A stretch of 64,000 nucleotides of DNA from Limnospira fusiformis SAG 85.79 (GCF_012516315.1 NZ_CP051185.1:5089363-5153362); one strand, 5' to 3'. Counted from the first letter of the stretch, positions 10,001 through 18,209 are shown. Made by a program: numbers and translations. Notes: a model not told the origin generated them from the sequence alone.

Positions 10001-11369
10001 AGTCAGTTTATCCAATTATGTAGGATCAAATGCCAGTACCCAGTATAGTTCTGGGCGCCCCCACCTCGGTTCTCGCACGCCGGACCACAACCGCAAACCC
10101 TGGAAAGCCGCCATTTCTGAATATGCCAGCAGAATCAAACGTTTGATGGCCGAAAAGCGATTATCTCCCCCTGTGTGGCAAAGATTTGGTGATGTATTGG
10201 AAGCCTTAGATGAAGCCAAATATGATGGCCTCCTAGATATTGCTGGGGAATGCTTCTATCGAGCCAAAAACTTGCGGCGGGCGGTCCGCTGTTGGCAGCG
10301 TTGTGGGTCTACTGACCGACGGGAATATAATATTGCTTTAGCTGATGTATTAGGCTTCCCAGAAGGTTTGGCTTATTTGGAACGAGCCGGAAATAGCGAT
10401 CGCATTATTGCTGAATGGGAACGCGCCGGTCGTCCCGTCACCGCCCAGTGGTTAAAATATGGCGAATGTGTTAGACGCGCTTTACTTGCACAAAATCGCT
10501 ACCGTGACTGGGTAGAATATTTGATGCGCTCCCGACAATGGTCTGATGCGATCGCCGCCTTAGAAGAGTGTTCTCCATCCGAAATCAAGAGCTTACAGTT
10601 TGAGTTAATCCGACAACTGGCTCGCTCTAATTTGACCCCACAACAGGTCCGCATTGCTCGCTCTCGCTATATGACCCTCATAGACCAAGTATTATCTAAT
10701 TCCGATTGGAAAACCTATCTAGCAGTTCCCGAAGTCGGCATAGTCCTCGAAAGAATTGGCGATTTGGTGCGGACTTTACGATTTTATGAGCAGTTTGTTC
10801 AAGCCGAAAACCTGCATTTAAAGGTGTTTGCTCGACAACGTTGGATTGTTAATAAAATTAAACAGCAAAATTATGCGGCCAACGTTGACACTAGGCGGGC
10901 TGTCGCTATTCAGGAGGAGATTAACCGCAAAGCCTCTGATTGGAGGATTGATTTAGACGCTTTACCTACCGATCTGCCACCCATAGACCGTTTGACAGTC
11001 CATAAATCCCAGCAAGCCGCTATCAATCTTGTCCAAGGGTTGCCCCCTGGAGTGCAGCTAAATCTTTCCTCTTCCGATGGTCATGCTTATAGTTTCCGTA
11101 TTGATTCCATTGAAGTGCGGGTCGTTAAACGCGATCACCTCCTCAAGGCGACAATTACCGATCTGCATACTCTCAATTTGCTACAAATCGAGGTTGATAG
11201 TCGCGGCGGTAGGGTCTGTATTGGCAATATGTTTGTCGAAGCGGATGATGGTCAGCGTCTTTTGTTTCAAGGTCCTGTTACTGGCTGTAGTGGCGCGATT
11301 ATCTATCGTCAGAGTCCCCCATTGGTTCAACTAAAGTTACCCAATCACCCTGATACTATTGTTTTTTAG
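7071..11369 (+). CDS. Giant SF1 (UvrD/Rep-like) helicase fused to a RelE-like N-terminus and a long helical repeat region
   Basis: The product has 1432 residues. Residues ~1-100 (MYIYTTPRFDQQAKQFGIQ onward) look like a RelE/ParE-type fold. Superfamily 1 helicase motifs follow: Walker A GRAGSGKST (~322-330), Walker B FCDEAQDF (~533-540), motif III AGDPFQTLNPTGF (~572), motif IV ESNYRSSP (~616), motif V SAIQAKGLEFPLVI (~723) and motif VI YVAASRG (~772). Insertions between motifs are large. From ~850 to ~1280 the chain is helical, TPR-like, with repeated W/A/E-rich helices. The last ~140 residues are beta-rich and unknown. The layout recalls TRANK1-like helicases (TPR plus helicase) rather than repair UvrD. 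A role in RNA/DNA surveillance or defence is inference. It appears to be a single gene, and its last 38 bases are duplicated just downstream. Confidence 0.85.
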   Translation: MYIYTTPRFDQQAKQFGIQGQIAELVVAIQTQGSSAVHAYFNWNYPYLKRPVRNLRLLGKIFPFKNERVLCLLDVLTRGGNEYESFLQNPEDYGKKHLDPLVYYTDLENSIKGQKERQKGPLRPKFLPEIYHGWLQRPTWTRNTDDRIICEGEVWIKQFQQQETRDQWQSYGEIVLAIVEGQEEKQDTPWPNLYLTRKPDSSNYVLYSHLETADGLPRRVVFLVASFDSPPQPGDIEAVLQQTRLLTLDFPQGIFSTPITFDILSRYTRRAYPDYLVLDPALWLELEADNGINLALSVEEERILHELSSPDSENSLPLFINGRAGSGKSTMLVYLFAEYCDRYRKIYAQTLPEKVIKPLFLTYNERLLTRAKQGVEKLLITNYKFMLNSSNLEKMPPLEPCFQSFQDFLINLLPPEESDKFDRDRYISFYDFRQHCTHRQKRYSPELCWHIIRTFIKGYSLVTQNDEYMTPEDYDDVPRREKTISSEVFDAIYRQVWPWYYKLTHDGGYWDDQDLIRRVLQVQGDNLPKYTAIFCDEAQDFTKLELLLIVKLSLFSDSVMYPPIPSLPFAFAGDPFQTLNPTGFRWQSVKATFFDQVISHLDPDQKLNLGMSFYELESNYRSSPAIVKMTNLIHLWRHLVFKIPQLKPQEAWQPIANARHPQKFIFGQRNFSVNDLKRHIEKSPIFIVPCEAHGELKYIKNDEFLSSLYPLASETNPPKNVLSAIQAKGLEFPLVILYKFGEQFAKEFGRSLWDYINLDQEHPLELEYFFNKLYVAASRGITNLIVIDTEAGDRLLWQYATTDSLHQSTYQLEQCLAASDDRQIWYGYIGGLNWGDSLENLDLDHRELQAQEFEENGRMQKDPVSLRRAKQFYLELGKEQEALLCEAWALRFDRRFREAGLLFYRRGENDAAWECFWHGLCWQALLDWYHQFPESRPAERPLVQFMATPTKTLAVVFAFTLFLEEVLAQKSTTDPGKVSLSNYVGSNASTQYSSGRPHLGSRTPDHNRKPWKAAISEYASRIKRLMAEKRLSPPVWQRFGDVLEALDEAKYDGLLDIAGECFYRAKNLRRAVRCWQRCGSTDRREYNIALADVLGFPEGLAYLERAGNSDRIIAEWERAGRPVTAQWLKYGECVRRALLAQNRYRDWVEYLMRSRQWSDAIAALEECSPSEIKSLQFELIRQLARSNLTPQQVRIARSRYMTLIDQVLSNSDWKTYLAVPEVGIVLERIGDLVRTLRFYEQFVQAENLHLKVFARQRWIVNKIKQQNYAANVDTRRAVAIQEEINRKASDWRIDLDALPTDLPPIDRLTVHKSQQAAINLVQGLPPGVQLNLSSSDGHAYSFRIDSIEVRVVKRDHLLKATITDLHTLNLLQIEVDSRGGRVCIGNMFVEADDGQRLLFQGPVTGCSGAIIYRQSPPLVQLKLPNHPDTIVF

Positions 11370-11403
11370 CAATTTGTTATCTTTGGGCGTGCATCACATC
11401 CCT

Positions 11404-11460
11404 AGGGGCGGGTTCTCCCATCCATCCTCTATTTCACCAGAGTCTTCATAACCCGCCCCT
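11404..11460. terminator. GGGGCGGGTT/AACCCGCCCC hairpin, first copy
   Basis: aggggcgggtt (11404-11414) and aacccgcccct (11450-11460) form a perfect 11-bp stem around a 35-base loop. Placed 35 bases after the helicase stop, it could end or stabilise the transcript. There is no T run, so a classical terminator is not certain. Confidence 0.5.
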
Positions 11461-11540
11461 ATAAAGTTACCCAATCACCCTGATACTATTACTATTATTT
11501 TTTAGCAATCTGTTATCTTTCCGCGTCCATCACCATCCGT

Positions 11541-11597
11541 AGGGGCGGGTTCTCCCATCCATCCTCTATTTCACCAGAATCTTCATAACCCGCCCCT
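11541..11597. terminator. GGGGCGGGTT/AACCCGCCCC hairpin, second copy
   Basis: The arms lie at 11541-11551 and 11587-11597. This is the duplicate of the preceding hairpin, with the loop differing at one position. Confidence 0.5.
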
Positions 11598-11640
11598 ATC
11601 CTAGTTTTTCCCGTAGCTTGTCCGATGCGAAGCACCCTAC

Positions 11641-11970
11641 GCGGGTGCAGCAGTCTTATCCTGTGTGCTGTGGCTGGCTTTAGCACCGGGGCGGGTGTAG
11701 CAGTCTTATCCTGTGTGCTGTGGCTGGCTTTAGCACTGGGGCGGGTGTAGCAGTCCTATCCTGTGTGCTGTGGCTGGCTTTAGCACCGGGGCGGGTGTAG
11801 CAGTCCTATCCTGTGTGCTGTGGTGGCTTGGGGCGGGTGCAGCAGTCTTATCCTGTGTGCTGTGGCTGGCTTTAGCACCGGGGCGGGTGTAGCAGTCCTA
11901 TCCTGTGTGCTGTGGCTGGCTTTAGCACCGGGGCGGGTGTAGCAGTCCTATCCTGTGTGCTGTGGCTGAT
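11641..11970. repeat. Minisatellite: seven copies of a 50-bp unit
   Basis: Units begin with GCGGGTG at 11641, 11691, 11741, 11791, 11833, 11883 and 11933. The fourth is shortened to 42 bases and the seventh is partial. Variation is limited to a few positions (T/C in the cagtCttatc segment, accggg/actggg). There are no differing spacers, so this is not a CRISPR array. All frames checked are short; the repeat lies in the gap between the helicase and rhodanese genes and carries no sign of coding. The rest of the 11370-12077 gap holds only the duplication described above. Confidence 0.92.
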
Positions 11971-12077
11971 CGCGCACCCGCCCCTACAGGGCCCGCCTCT
12001 ACAACTTTTCGGCAACCTTCTCCAGAATCTGCCATAATTATTGAAATTGATACAGGAACTAAAAATACCTTAGTTAT

Positions 12078-12431
12078 ATGTCGGTTCAATTTTTTTACTT
12101 ACCTGAAATTGATGTCAAGACCGTTGCTGATTACCTACAAAAGCCTACCCAAGAGGTGCAGCTTATTGATGTTCGAGAACCTCAAGAATTGGCGATCGCT
12201 AGTATTGATGGTTTTGTCAATTACCCCTTGAGTGAACATCAGCAGTGGTCAGAGTCCATTTTCTCTGAACTTGACCTCCATAAGGAAACTTGGGTAATGT
12301 GTCATCATGGCAGACGTTCAGCCCAAATGGGTCAGTGGCTCATTCAACAGGGTTTTACTAATGTTAAAAATATTACCGGGGGCATTGATGCTTACTCTGT
12401 AATCGTTGATGATACCGTACCCCGCTACTGA
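12078..12431 (+). CDS. Rhodanese-like domain protein
   Basis: A single rhodanese (sulfurtransferase) domain of 117 residues: the CH2A-like motif VQLIDVREPQE at 28-37, and the active-site loop CHHGRRSAQ with the nucleophilic Cys75, which in the family carries a persulfide. The C-terminus GGIDAYSVIVDDTVPRY is typical of single-domain bacterial rhodaneses such as GlpE-like or PspE-like proteins. There is no signal peptide, so it is cytoplasmic. The substrate is unknown. It starts at ATG 12078 and is convergent with the small gene at 12535. Confidence 0.92.
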   Translation: MSVQFFYLPEIDVKTVADYLQKPTQEVQLIDVREPQELAIASIDGFVNYPLSEHQQWSESIFSELDLHKETWVMCHHGRRSAQMGQWLIQQGFTNVKNITGGIDAYSVIVDDTVPRY

Positions 12432-12446
12432 TTTCGCAGAACAAAA

Positions 12447-12469
12447 AGAGTCCGCGCTATGCGGACTCT
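12447..12469 (-). terminator. Intrinsic terminator, best read on the minus strand
   Basis: agagtccgc (12447-12455) and gcggactct (12461-12469) form a perfect 9-bp stem with a 5-base loop. The plus-strand side is preceded by five A, which gives a U run to transcripts coming from the minus-strand gene at 12535-12738. It also lies 15 bases after the rhodanese stop and may serve both genes. Confidence 0.75.
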
Positions 12470-12534
12470 CCTGGGATAAACAGAAGGCTGTCGAGTTCAT
12501 TCTGTTGATCGACTCGATTTATTCATACCGTTAC

Positions 12535-12738
12535 TTATATTTCGTCTACTAGCCGGACCCGTCCCCGCCGAATTGAGTACAATAGGCGATCTATGGATCG
12601 TAGTTCTTCTTTTTCTAAGGATTCATCTAGTACCGCTGCCATTAGACCATAGCGATCGGCTTTAGTCAGCGCTCTGGTTTCAGTTACCGATGCAGTGATT
12701 TCGGAGAGTGCGCCGGGAAGTAGTTTGACTGGAGACAT
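12535..12738 (-). CDS. Small conserved cyanobacterial protein of unknown function
   Basis: The 67-residue product contains the string LTKADRYGLMAAVLDESL followed by EELRSIDRLLYSIRRGRV, a pattern I recognise as a widespread small cyanobacterial protein without assigned function. It is predicted helical and soluble, with a basic patch (RRGRVRLVDEI) near the end. The gene stands alone between the convergent rhodanese and recR, with a terminator hairpin 66 bases downstream. Confidence 0.75.
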   Translation of the reverse strand: MSPVKLLPGALSEITASVTETRALTKADRYGLMAAVLDESLEKEELRSIDRLLYSIRRGRVRLVDEI

Positions 12739-12951
12739 AAGTGCGTTTTGAACTCGACACTTTTATCATCCTCCATTTCTCAGATTAGATCCGTGATCTG
12801 CTCTCCCACCATCAGTGATTATACAGATGTAATTTGGTGAGTTAAAACACTTATAGCTGGTGATAACTGTCACAGTTACATCCAATAGGTTTCACTTATA
12901 GCTGCTCTAATCACAACTTATCTTTAAACACTAGAAATCTCAAACCCTTAA

Positions 12952-13578
12952 TTAATCTAACTCCCGTCTCCCTTCTAACGCCCGCGCTAAGGTCACTTCA
13001 TCAGCATATTCTAAATCTCCACCCACAGGTAAACCAAAAGCAATACGAGTTACCCTCGTAAAAGGCTTCAGTAATTGGCCTAAATATAATGTCGTCGTTT
13101 CCCCTTCCACGCTTGGGTTAACCGCGATAATCACTTCCTTAACCTGTTGTTGACTAACCCGCCTCACTAGGGGTTGAACTGTTAGTTGTTCTGGTCCAAT
13201 TCCATCCATCGGGGAAATTACTCCCCCCAAAACATGATACAATCCTCTATATTCACGAGTCTTCTCTAACGCAATTACATCCCGTGAGTCGCTAACTACA
13301 CATATCGTTTCGCGATCGCGTTGCGGATTACGGCAAATTTCGCAAACAGGTTCCGCTGACAGGTGAAAACATACCTGACACAAACCTACCTGTTTTTTCG
13401 CTTCCAACAACGCCCTCGCTAAAGCCTGTACTTCTTCCTCTGGCCGTTTGATAATATGAAGGGCAAGTCTTTGGGCAGTTTTGGGGCCAATACCGGGCAG
13501 CCTCTGGAACTGTTCGATTAGACGGGCTAAGGGGCGTGTGTAAACCGTTGTTTTTCCTCCATTTATGCGCTCACACAA
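12952..13578 (-). CDS. recR: Recombination mediator RecR
   Basis: RecR works with RecO and RecF to load RecA on SSB-coated gaps during post-replication repair. The 208-residue protein shows the family order: helix-hairpin-helix [11 protein letters not shown] (27-37), a four-Cys zinc finger C67-C70-C79-C82 (CQVCFHL, VCEICRN), the Toprim domain starting ICVVSDSRD (92-100), and the C-terminal [20 protein letters not shown]. The first ~12 residues ([12 protein letters not shown]) extend beyond the usual start near [13 protein letters not shown], so the true start could be slightly downstream, although no better start codon is available. Confidence 0.96.
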   Translation of the reverse strand: MCERINGGKTTVYTRPLARLIEQFQRLPGIGPKTAQRLALHIIKRPEEEVQALARALLEAKKQVGLCQVCFHLSAEPVCEICRNPQRDRETICVVSDSRDVIALEKTREYRGLYHVLGGVISPMDGIGPEQLTVQPLVRRVSQQQVKEVIIAVNPSVEGETTTLYLGQLLKPFTRVTRIAFGLPVGGDLEYADEVTLARALEGRRELD

Positions 13579-13604
13579 TAGTATATCCCCTTACCAGTGG
13601 GAAC

Positions 13605-13783
13605 CGAATTATGTTAAGTTTTGTAACAAAAAATTAATAAATGTTACAAAAAATTTCTGTTTTGGGGGTTCCCTTGCTTTTTGGGTTGACTTATGGTATT
13701 ATTTTAGAAAATGGAAATATATTCAATTTTTTTATTTTTGCAAATATCCAATTATATAAAAATATGTCAATAATATAGCATGA
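13605..13783. repeat. Copy B of the ~175-bp AT-rich intergenic element
   Basis: The sequence is similar along its whole length to 485-668. It contains the same TTATGTTAAGTTTTGTAAC start, the GTTACAAA half site, a TTGACTTATGGTATTATTTT stretch that could serve as a -35 and extended AT region, and the closing ATATAGCAT. It lies just upstream of recR (reverse strand) and 325 bases before purS. Confidence 0.6.
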
Positions 13784-14108
13784 GTTCCCGTCGCCTGTCA
13801 ACCCCCCCCAGCCACCCTGGCTGTACATTTTTTTAAAAATTGAACAAAAAATCAACCATAAAGCCAAAAAAAATCCACCGACGCGGTGGCGGTGGAACTA
13901 CAAAGGATGATGGTGTGAGGAGCGAGTTACTAAACTTGCTTGCTTACAGTGTTAAGAATAGTCAGGCCTTGTTACAGCCCTGTGTCATGTGTATGAAGAT
14001 TTTGTGACACCTGCCAGAAGCCAACTAGAGTCTTGTTGCAGTTGATAATTCGTAGATGTTTCTTGTGATCCGGGTTTGGTGGATAATAAGATTTGTTAGT
14101 TAAGCAGT
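13784..14108. other. Intergenic upstream of purS
   Basis: This segment contains small hairpins (agcca-ccc-tggct at 13810-13822; ccaccg-acg-cggtgg at 13875-13889) and poly-C and poly-A tracts, but no coding frame. The purS promoter should lie here. No clear riboswitch fold was recognised. Confidence 0.4.
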
Positions 14109-14405
14109 ATGGGTAGTTTTGTGGCACAAACATTTCAAGCTAAAGTTTACGTCACCCTTCGTCCTTCAGTGTTAGACCCAGCCGGGACGGCGGTTCGTTC
14201 CGGCGTTCAGCAGATGGGATATCAAAATGTCGAACAAATCCGAATTGGTAAATATATAGAGGTGACACTCCAGGCGGCGGACGAAGCGGAAGCAGTCCAG
14301 CAAATTGATCAAATTTGCGATCGCATTTTAGCCAACCCGGTCATCGAAACCTATCGTTTTGATTTAACCCCCCTATCGGAAACTGCAACCACTACAGCCC
14401 ATTAG
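14109..14405 (+). CDS. purS: FGAM synthase subunit PurS
   Basis: PurS is the small subunit that bridges PurL and the glutaminase PurQ in phosphoribosylformylglycinamidine synthase, step four of purine synthesis. The core (FQAKVYVTLRPSVLDPAGTA, then QNVEQIRIGKYIEVTL) is characteristic. At 98 residues it is slightly longer than the usual ~85, with short N- and C-terminal extensions. An internal GTG eight codons into the gene (VAQTF) is an alternative start. Only two bases separate its stop from purQ, so the two are co-transcribed. Confidence 0.95.
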   Translation: MGSFVAQTFQAKVYVTLRPSVLDPAGTAVRSGVQQMGYQNVEQIRIGKYIEVTLQAADEAEAVQQIDQICDRILANPVIETYRFDLTPLSETATTTAH

Positions 14406-14407
14406 AT

Positions 14408-15085
14408 ATGAAATTTGGTATCCTAGTTTTCCCTGGTTCTAACTGCGATCGCGATGTCGCCTGGGTGACACAGGGACTTTTAAACAAACCCACCCGCATG
14501 GTGTGGCACCAAGATACAGACCTTTCTGATATTGATGTGGTAGTCATTCCCGGCGGGTTTAGTTATGGTGATTATCTGCGCTGTGGTGCGATCGCCCGTT
14601 TTTCTCCCATTATTCGCGCTACTATTGACCATGTAAATGCTGGTAAATTCGCGATCGGTATCTGTAATGGTTTCCAAGTTTTAACCGAAGCCGGACTTTT
14701 ACCTGGGGCTTTGGTTCGCAATCGGGATCTGCATTTTATTTGCGATCGCGTTCCCATCAGAGTTGTCAATAATAAAACTCCCTGGACTAGAAAATATCAA
14801 CCTAATGAGGTGATTACTCTTCCTATTGCTCACGGTGAGGGTTGTTACTATGCCGACGAAAAAACTCTGGCACAATTAGAAGATAATAACCAGGTCGTGT
14901 TCCGCTATGAAGGCGATAACCCTAACGGTTCTCTCAATAATATTGCCGGAATTTGTAACCAATCCGGTACTGTGGTCGGTATGATGCCTCACCCCGAAAG
15001 AGCTGCTGACCCTATGTTGGGTAATACTGATGGCATTAAAATGTTTGAAGCTGTATTACAACAAGTAGTTAGGGCTAGGGTTTAG
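14408..15085 (+). CDS. purQ: FGAM synthase glutaminase subunit PurQ
   Basis: PurQ is a class I glutamine amidotransferase that delivers ammonia to PurL for formylglycinamidine ribonucleotide synthesis. Visible signatures are KFGILVFPGSNCDRDV at the start, the nucleophile elbow GICNGFQ with Cys86, and the His195/Glu197 pair in MMPHPERA, completing the triad. Its length (225) is normal. It follows purS directly; purL is not in the window. Confidence 0.97.
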   Translation: MKFGILVFPGSNCDRDVAWVTQGLLNKPTRMVWHQDTDLSDIDVVVIPGGFSYGDYLRCGAIARFSPIIRATIDHVNAGKFAIGICNGFQVLTEAGLLPGALVRNRDLHFICDRVPIRVVNNKTPWTRKYQPNEVITLPIAHGEGCYYADEKTLAQLEDNNQVVFRYEGDNPNGSLNNIAGICNQSGTVVGMMPHPERAADPMLGNTDGIKMFEAVLQQVVRARV

Positions 15086-15112
15086 TTATCAATTCTCAAT
15101 TCTACTTTAATG

Positions 15113-15159
15113 GCGGGTTCCACAGTTAATGAAACTTACTGCGATATTAACAAACCCGC
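15113..15159. terminator. GCGGGTT/AACCCGC hairpin after purQ
   Basis: gcgggtt (15113-15119) and aacccgc (15153-15159) form a stem with a 33-base loop, 27 bases after the purQ stop. It belongs to the same palindrome family as those at 11404, 11541, 26943 and 37662. Confidence 0.45.
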
Positions 15160-15287
15160 CCCCCTCACCTATCCCCTTATATCATCGAGCATAGTTAAGT
15201 TTTGCTGATAGATAAATTTCCAAGGTTTTGAATTTTAAAAGTATGTTAAGAATTGTTAAAATTTTATTGAGAATATCTCTCAAACAC

Positions 15288-15317
15288 TTGACGAATTTAT
15301 AGGGGTTTTGGTATGCT
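15288..15317 (+). promoter_or_regulatory. Sigma70-type promoter candidate
   Basis: TTGACG (15288-15293), an 18-base spacer and TATGCT (15312-15317) fit a group 1 sigma promoter on the plus strand. No gene follows directly. The segment 15320-15570 has no coding frame that can be supported, so the product, if any, would be a non-coding or leader transcript. Confidence 0.45.
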
Positions 15318-15579
15318 ATAAATAATCGCATCCAAGGGCTTCTTGTGTTTTTACGCCAAAAAAGAGGCTACAACCCTTATTATATCGCGGATTATCAATA
15401 TTCTCTGGCTAAAACTTAAAATCACGATGCACGAGTTTTGGGGCTAAAATGGACGGCTCAAAATCTGGCTATTGACAAAAACGCCATTTTGTGCGTTATG
15501 GCTCATCTGGCGGTTAGGGGCATAAAAAACTAAGTAATTTTCCCCATATCAATGAATGGAAAATAAATGATGATTTAGT

Positions 15580-15646
15580 ATTGACAAACCCTGGAACTTG
15601 ACCTATTATAGAAGCATGGGAATCTGTGGCGACATATATATAGGAT
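15580..15646 (+). promoter_or_regulatory. Conserved promoter-leader element E1, upstream of the RmlD-like gene
   Basis: TTGACA (15581-15586), a 17-base spacer and TATTAT (15604-15609) make a near-consensus promoter. They are followed by the leader core TGGGAATCTGTGGC and CATATATATA. The same arrangement occurs twice more, on the minus strand, at 18210-18283 and 18443-18513. Downstream lies the reductase gene starting at 15713, so a ~97-base 5' leader is predicted. The rest of the 15086-15712 gap has no gene. Confidence 0.75.
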
Positions 15647-15712
15647 TATCCCCAAAAGTATCGACCACTAGGCGGGAAGATAACAGAAGCAAAAGCCATA
15701 CAATAAAAAGCG

Positions 15713-16594
15713 ATGATTCCAAAACTGTTAGTCACAGGTGCGAGCGGTTTCTTGGGTTGGAATATATGCCAGGTAGCCAAATCTGAATGGGAGGTTTACG
15801 GAACGTATAATTCCAGTCCGGTGACAGATAGTGGTGTCAAATTTATCAAAACTGATTTGACGGTATTAGGAGACTTAAAGCAGGTATGGGAAGAAATAAA
15901 ACCTGATGCGGTCATTCATGCAGCGGCGGCTTCAAAACCGAATTTTTGCGAAGAGAACCCGGATATATCTCATAAAATTAACGTGGTGGCGGCTGGGGAT
16001 ATGGCGAGTTTGTGCGGCGCGGCGGGAATTCCTTATGTGTTTACTTCGACTGACCTAGTATTTGATGGTTTAAACCCTCCGTATCGAGAAACTGATCTAG
16101 TTTGTCCGATTAACACTTATGGGGGACAGAAAGTGAAAGCGGAAGGGGAAATATTAGCCAGATATCCGAAAGCTGCTATCTGTCGAATGCCTTTAATGTA
16201 TGGGATAGCCTCGCCTCATGGGGGTAGTTTTATCCAGGGATTTATCAAAACGCTAAAATCGGGAAATTGCCTCAACCTGTTTGAGGATGAATTTCGCACG
16301 CCAGTTAGCGGCACGACTGCGGCTAGGGGGTTACTGTTAGCGATTGAAAAAAAGGTTAATGGGATATTACACCTAGGGGGAAAACAGAGGATATCTCGCT
16401 ATGAGTTTGGCTTGCTAATGGCGCAGGTGCTAGATTTACCAGCGGATAGAATTACGCCAGGAAAGCAACAGGATGTTAAATCGATCGCACCCCGTTCTCC
16501 CGATACATCCCTAGACAGTTCCCAAGCGTTTGATTTAGGATATGAACCCCCTTCAATTATGGAAGAGTTGGCAGCATTACGGGGTCTAGTTTAA
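15713..16594 (+). CDS. NAD(P)-dependent sugar/epimerase-type reductase, RmlD-like SDR
   Basis: A 293-residue extended short-chain dehydrogenase. The Rossmann motif VTGASGFLGWN (8-18), the strand VIHAAAASKPNFCE, the substrate-side STDLVFDG and the catalytic pair YGGQK (Tyr-x-x-x-Lys) are all present. The pattern STDxVFDG with PxNxYGxxK is typical of dTDP-4-dehydrorhamnose reductase (RmlD/RfbD) and its relatives. The other rhamnose genes are not nearby, so the exact substrate is unknown. It has its own conserved promoter element upstream and ends two bases before the convergent MFS gene. Confidence 0.85.
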   Translation: MIPKLLVTGASGFLGWNICQVAKSEWEVYGTYNSSPVTDSGVKFIKTDLTVLGDLKQVWEEIKPDAVIHAAAASKPNFCEENPDISHKINVVAAGDMASLCGAAGIPYVFTSTDLVFDGLNPPYRETDLVCPINTYGGQKVKAEGEILARYPKAAICRMPLMYGIASPHGGSFIQGFIKTLKSGNCLNLFEDEFRTPVSGTTAARGLLLAIEKKVNGILHLGGKQRISRYEFGLLMAQVLDLPADRITPGKQQDVKSIAPRSPDTSLDSSQAFDLGYEPPSIMEELAALRGLV

Positions 16595-16596
16595 GG

Positions 16597-17913
16597 TTAA
16601 CTAGAAACTACATTAGCAGAATGAGCGATCGCATCAGGAACCTCAGCTTCCAAACGACGGAGACGAGGACTGCGATAGGCAATAATGACGGCAGCAATAT
16701 TAATTATACCGACCCCACACAAAAGCAAAGCACTTCCCCGTCCGGGTCCCATACCGATAATATGTCCGACTCGATCTGCCAATATTCCCCCAGGCTGCAT
16801 CATGGGTTCAAAAATGCCATCAACCAAAGGTCCGACGCTGAGTTGTGTTACGACTAACAAGGATTTTTCAAATAACCCTTGTAAAGCGAAAACTCGTCCT
16901 TGCAGATATTGGGGAACTTTGCATTGCCAGATAGTTTGGTTGCTGCTGATGACAATGGGCTGGGAGAATAGATAACCAAATCCGCCAATAGCTGCTAAAA
17001 ATAGGGTAGGTTGAAATCCTCCTAAACATAAACAGAGTCCCTGTAGGGCGACAAACAACAGAATTCCATTAACTTGGCGTTTTAATCCTCCCCAGGCGCT
17101 GACTACTAGGCTACCGAATAACATCCCGCAACCACTAATAGATAACACTATCCCCAATTGGGAACTAGATGCAAAACTGAGAATAATCGGCCAGAAAAGA
17201 ACCTGGATCATTCCTTCTGTTAGATAAATGACTGCAAAAAATAGCATTAACCCTAACAGTCCCGGACGCGCGGCTACATAATCCCACCCGGAGCTAATTT
17301 CTCCCCAGATCCGTTCAAAGTTAACGGTTTTGCGATCGCTTGATGCGACTGGTTTCGGATCGGGAAGCCTCACACTCAGCAGAGCAATGGTGGCTAGTAC
17401 ATAGGTGGCAAAATCAAAGACTAATACCCCCTGCAACTGGACAGCTTCTACTAAAAATCCGGCAATGGTCGGACCCAAAATTCTAGCCAGCGCCCGCGAT
17501 ATCTGTACCATGCCGTTAGCTCGACCTAAATGCTGTTTGGGAACAATTTGGGCGATCGCTGCCATGTAAGCTGGAATATGGAAGGCGTTAGCGACGGAAC
17601 TGATGCTAACGGCTATGTAGATGTGCCAAATTTCCAGGCTGCCGGACTGTAACAGGATCATCATCCCTATTGCTGTCACACCTGTGGTAGAATCAGCTAT
17701 TAGCATCACCCAACGTCGGTTCCACCGATCTACTAGCACCCCTGCTATAGGGGAAATTAGCAGATTGGGTAGATAGGCTAACACCATGATCAGAGCAAAC
17801 AGGGTTAGGGAACCTGTGGTCTGATAAGCCCACACCCCTAAAGCGAAGTCTGTGATGTATGTGCCGACTACGGAGATAATTTGTCCTAACCAGATTCGCA
17901 AGAAGATTTGCAT
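16597..17913 (-). CDS. MFS transporter, probable drug or metabolite exporter
   Basis: The 438-residue protein has the 12-helix major facilitator pattern. It starts directly in helix 1 (IFLRIWLGQIISVVGTYITDFAL) and carries the loop 2-3 signature AGVLVDRWNRRWVM (the GxxxDRxxRR motif). The GRANGMVQISRALARILGPTIAGF helix 5 motif is typical of the MFS_3/macrolide-enterobactin exporter group. Export of a small hydrophobic compound is the family norm; the substrate is unknown. It lies between the RmlD-like gene and the FAAL cluster but on the opposite strand, so co-regulation is not shown. Confidence 0.85.
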   Translation of the reverse strand: MQIFLRIWLGQIISVVGTYITDFALGVWAYQTTGSLTLFALIMVLAYLPNLLISPIAGVLVDRWNRRWVMLIADSTTGVTAIGMMILLQSGSLEIWHIYIAVSISSVANAFHIPAYMAAIAQIVPKQHLGRANGMVQISRALARILGPTIAGFLVEAVQLQGVLVFDFATYVLATIALLSVRLPDPKPVASSDRKTVNFERIWGEISSGWDYVAARPGLLGLMLFFAVIYLTEGMIQVLFWPIILSFASSSQLGIVLSISGCGMLFGSLVVSAWGGLKRQVNGILLFVALQGLCLCLGGFQPTLFLAAIGGFGYLFSQPIVISSNQTIWQCKVPQYLQGRVFALQGLFEKSLLVVTQLSVGPLVDGIFEPMMQPGGILADRVGHIIGMGPGRGSALLLCGVGIINIAAVIIAYRSPRLRRLEAEVPDAIAHSANVVSS

Positions 17914-18209
17914 AGTCTATTGATTTATCGAAAAATGGGCAGATGCGGGAAACACAAAGTCAGCCAGCAAATAGTAATAGCTTCCCTTAGTCCCTGTCAA
18001 TCAAGTGGGTTTCTCATTGCCTCGCATTTATTGACAACGATTTCCCTATTGTCGGCTTTTTCGGTAACTTTGGGGACTATTCAGGAATAAAAAAGCTAAT
18101 ACTGACCTGAGATGAACTATGGTGTTGGGATAAGGGCGATAAGATTAAGTTCTGGTGAGGCTTTTATGGCAATTTTTCCGATTTCTAAATGATATCGAAG
18201 GGGTCCCGG

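Larger units (their letters stand above)
11332..11599 (+). repeat. Tandem duplication of the helicase gene end plus its hairpin
   Basis: Two tandem units, 11332-11461 and 11462-11599, share more than 90 percent by eye. The first includes the last 38 bases of the helicase gene with its TAG stop; the second carries the same codon string with a small ACTATT insertion. Each unit contains the same long inverted repeat with GGGGCGGGTT and AACCCGCCCC arms. Confidence 0.85.

Noticed and set aside
11641-11970. CRISPR-like spacing
   Set aside because: The units are contiguous copies with no unique spacers and no cas genes are nearby.
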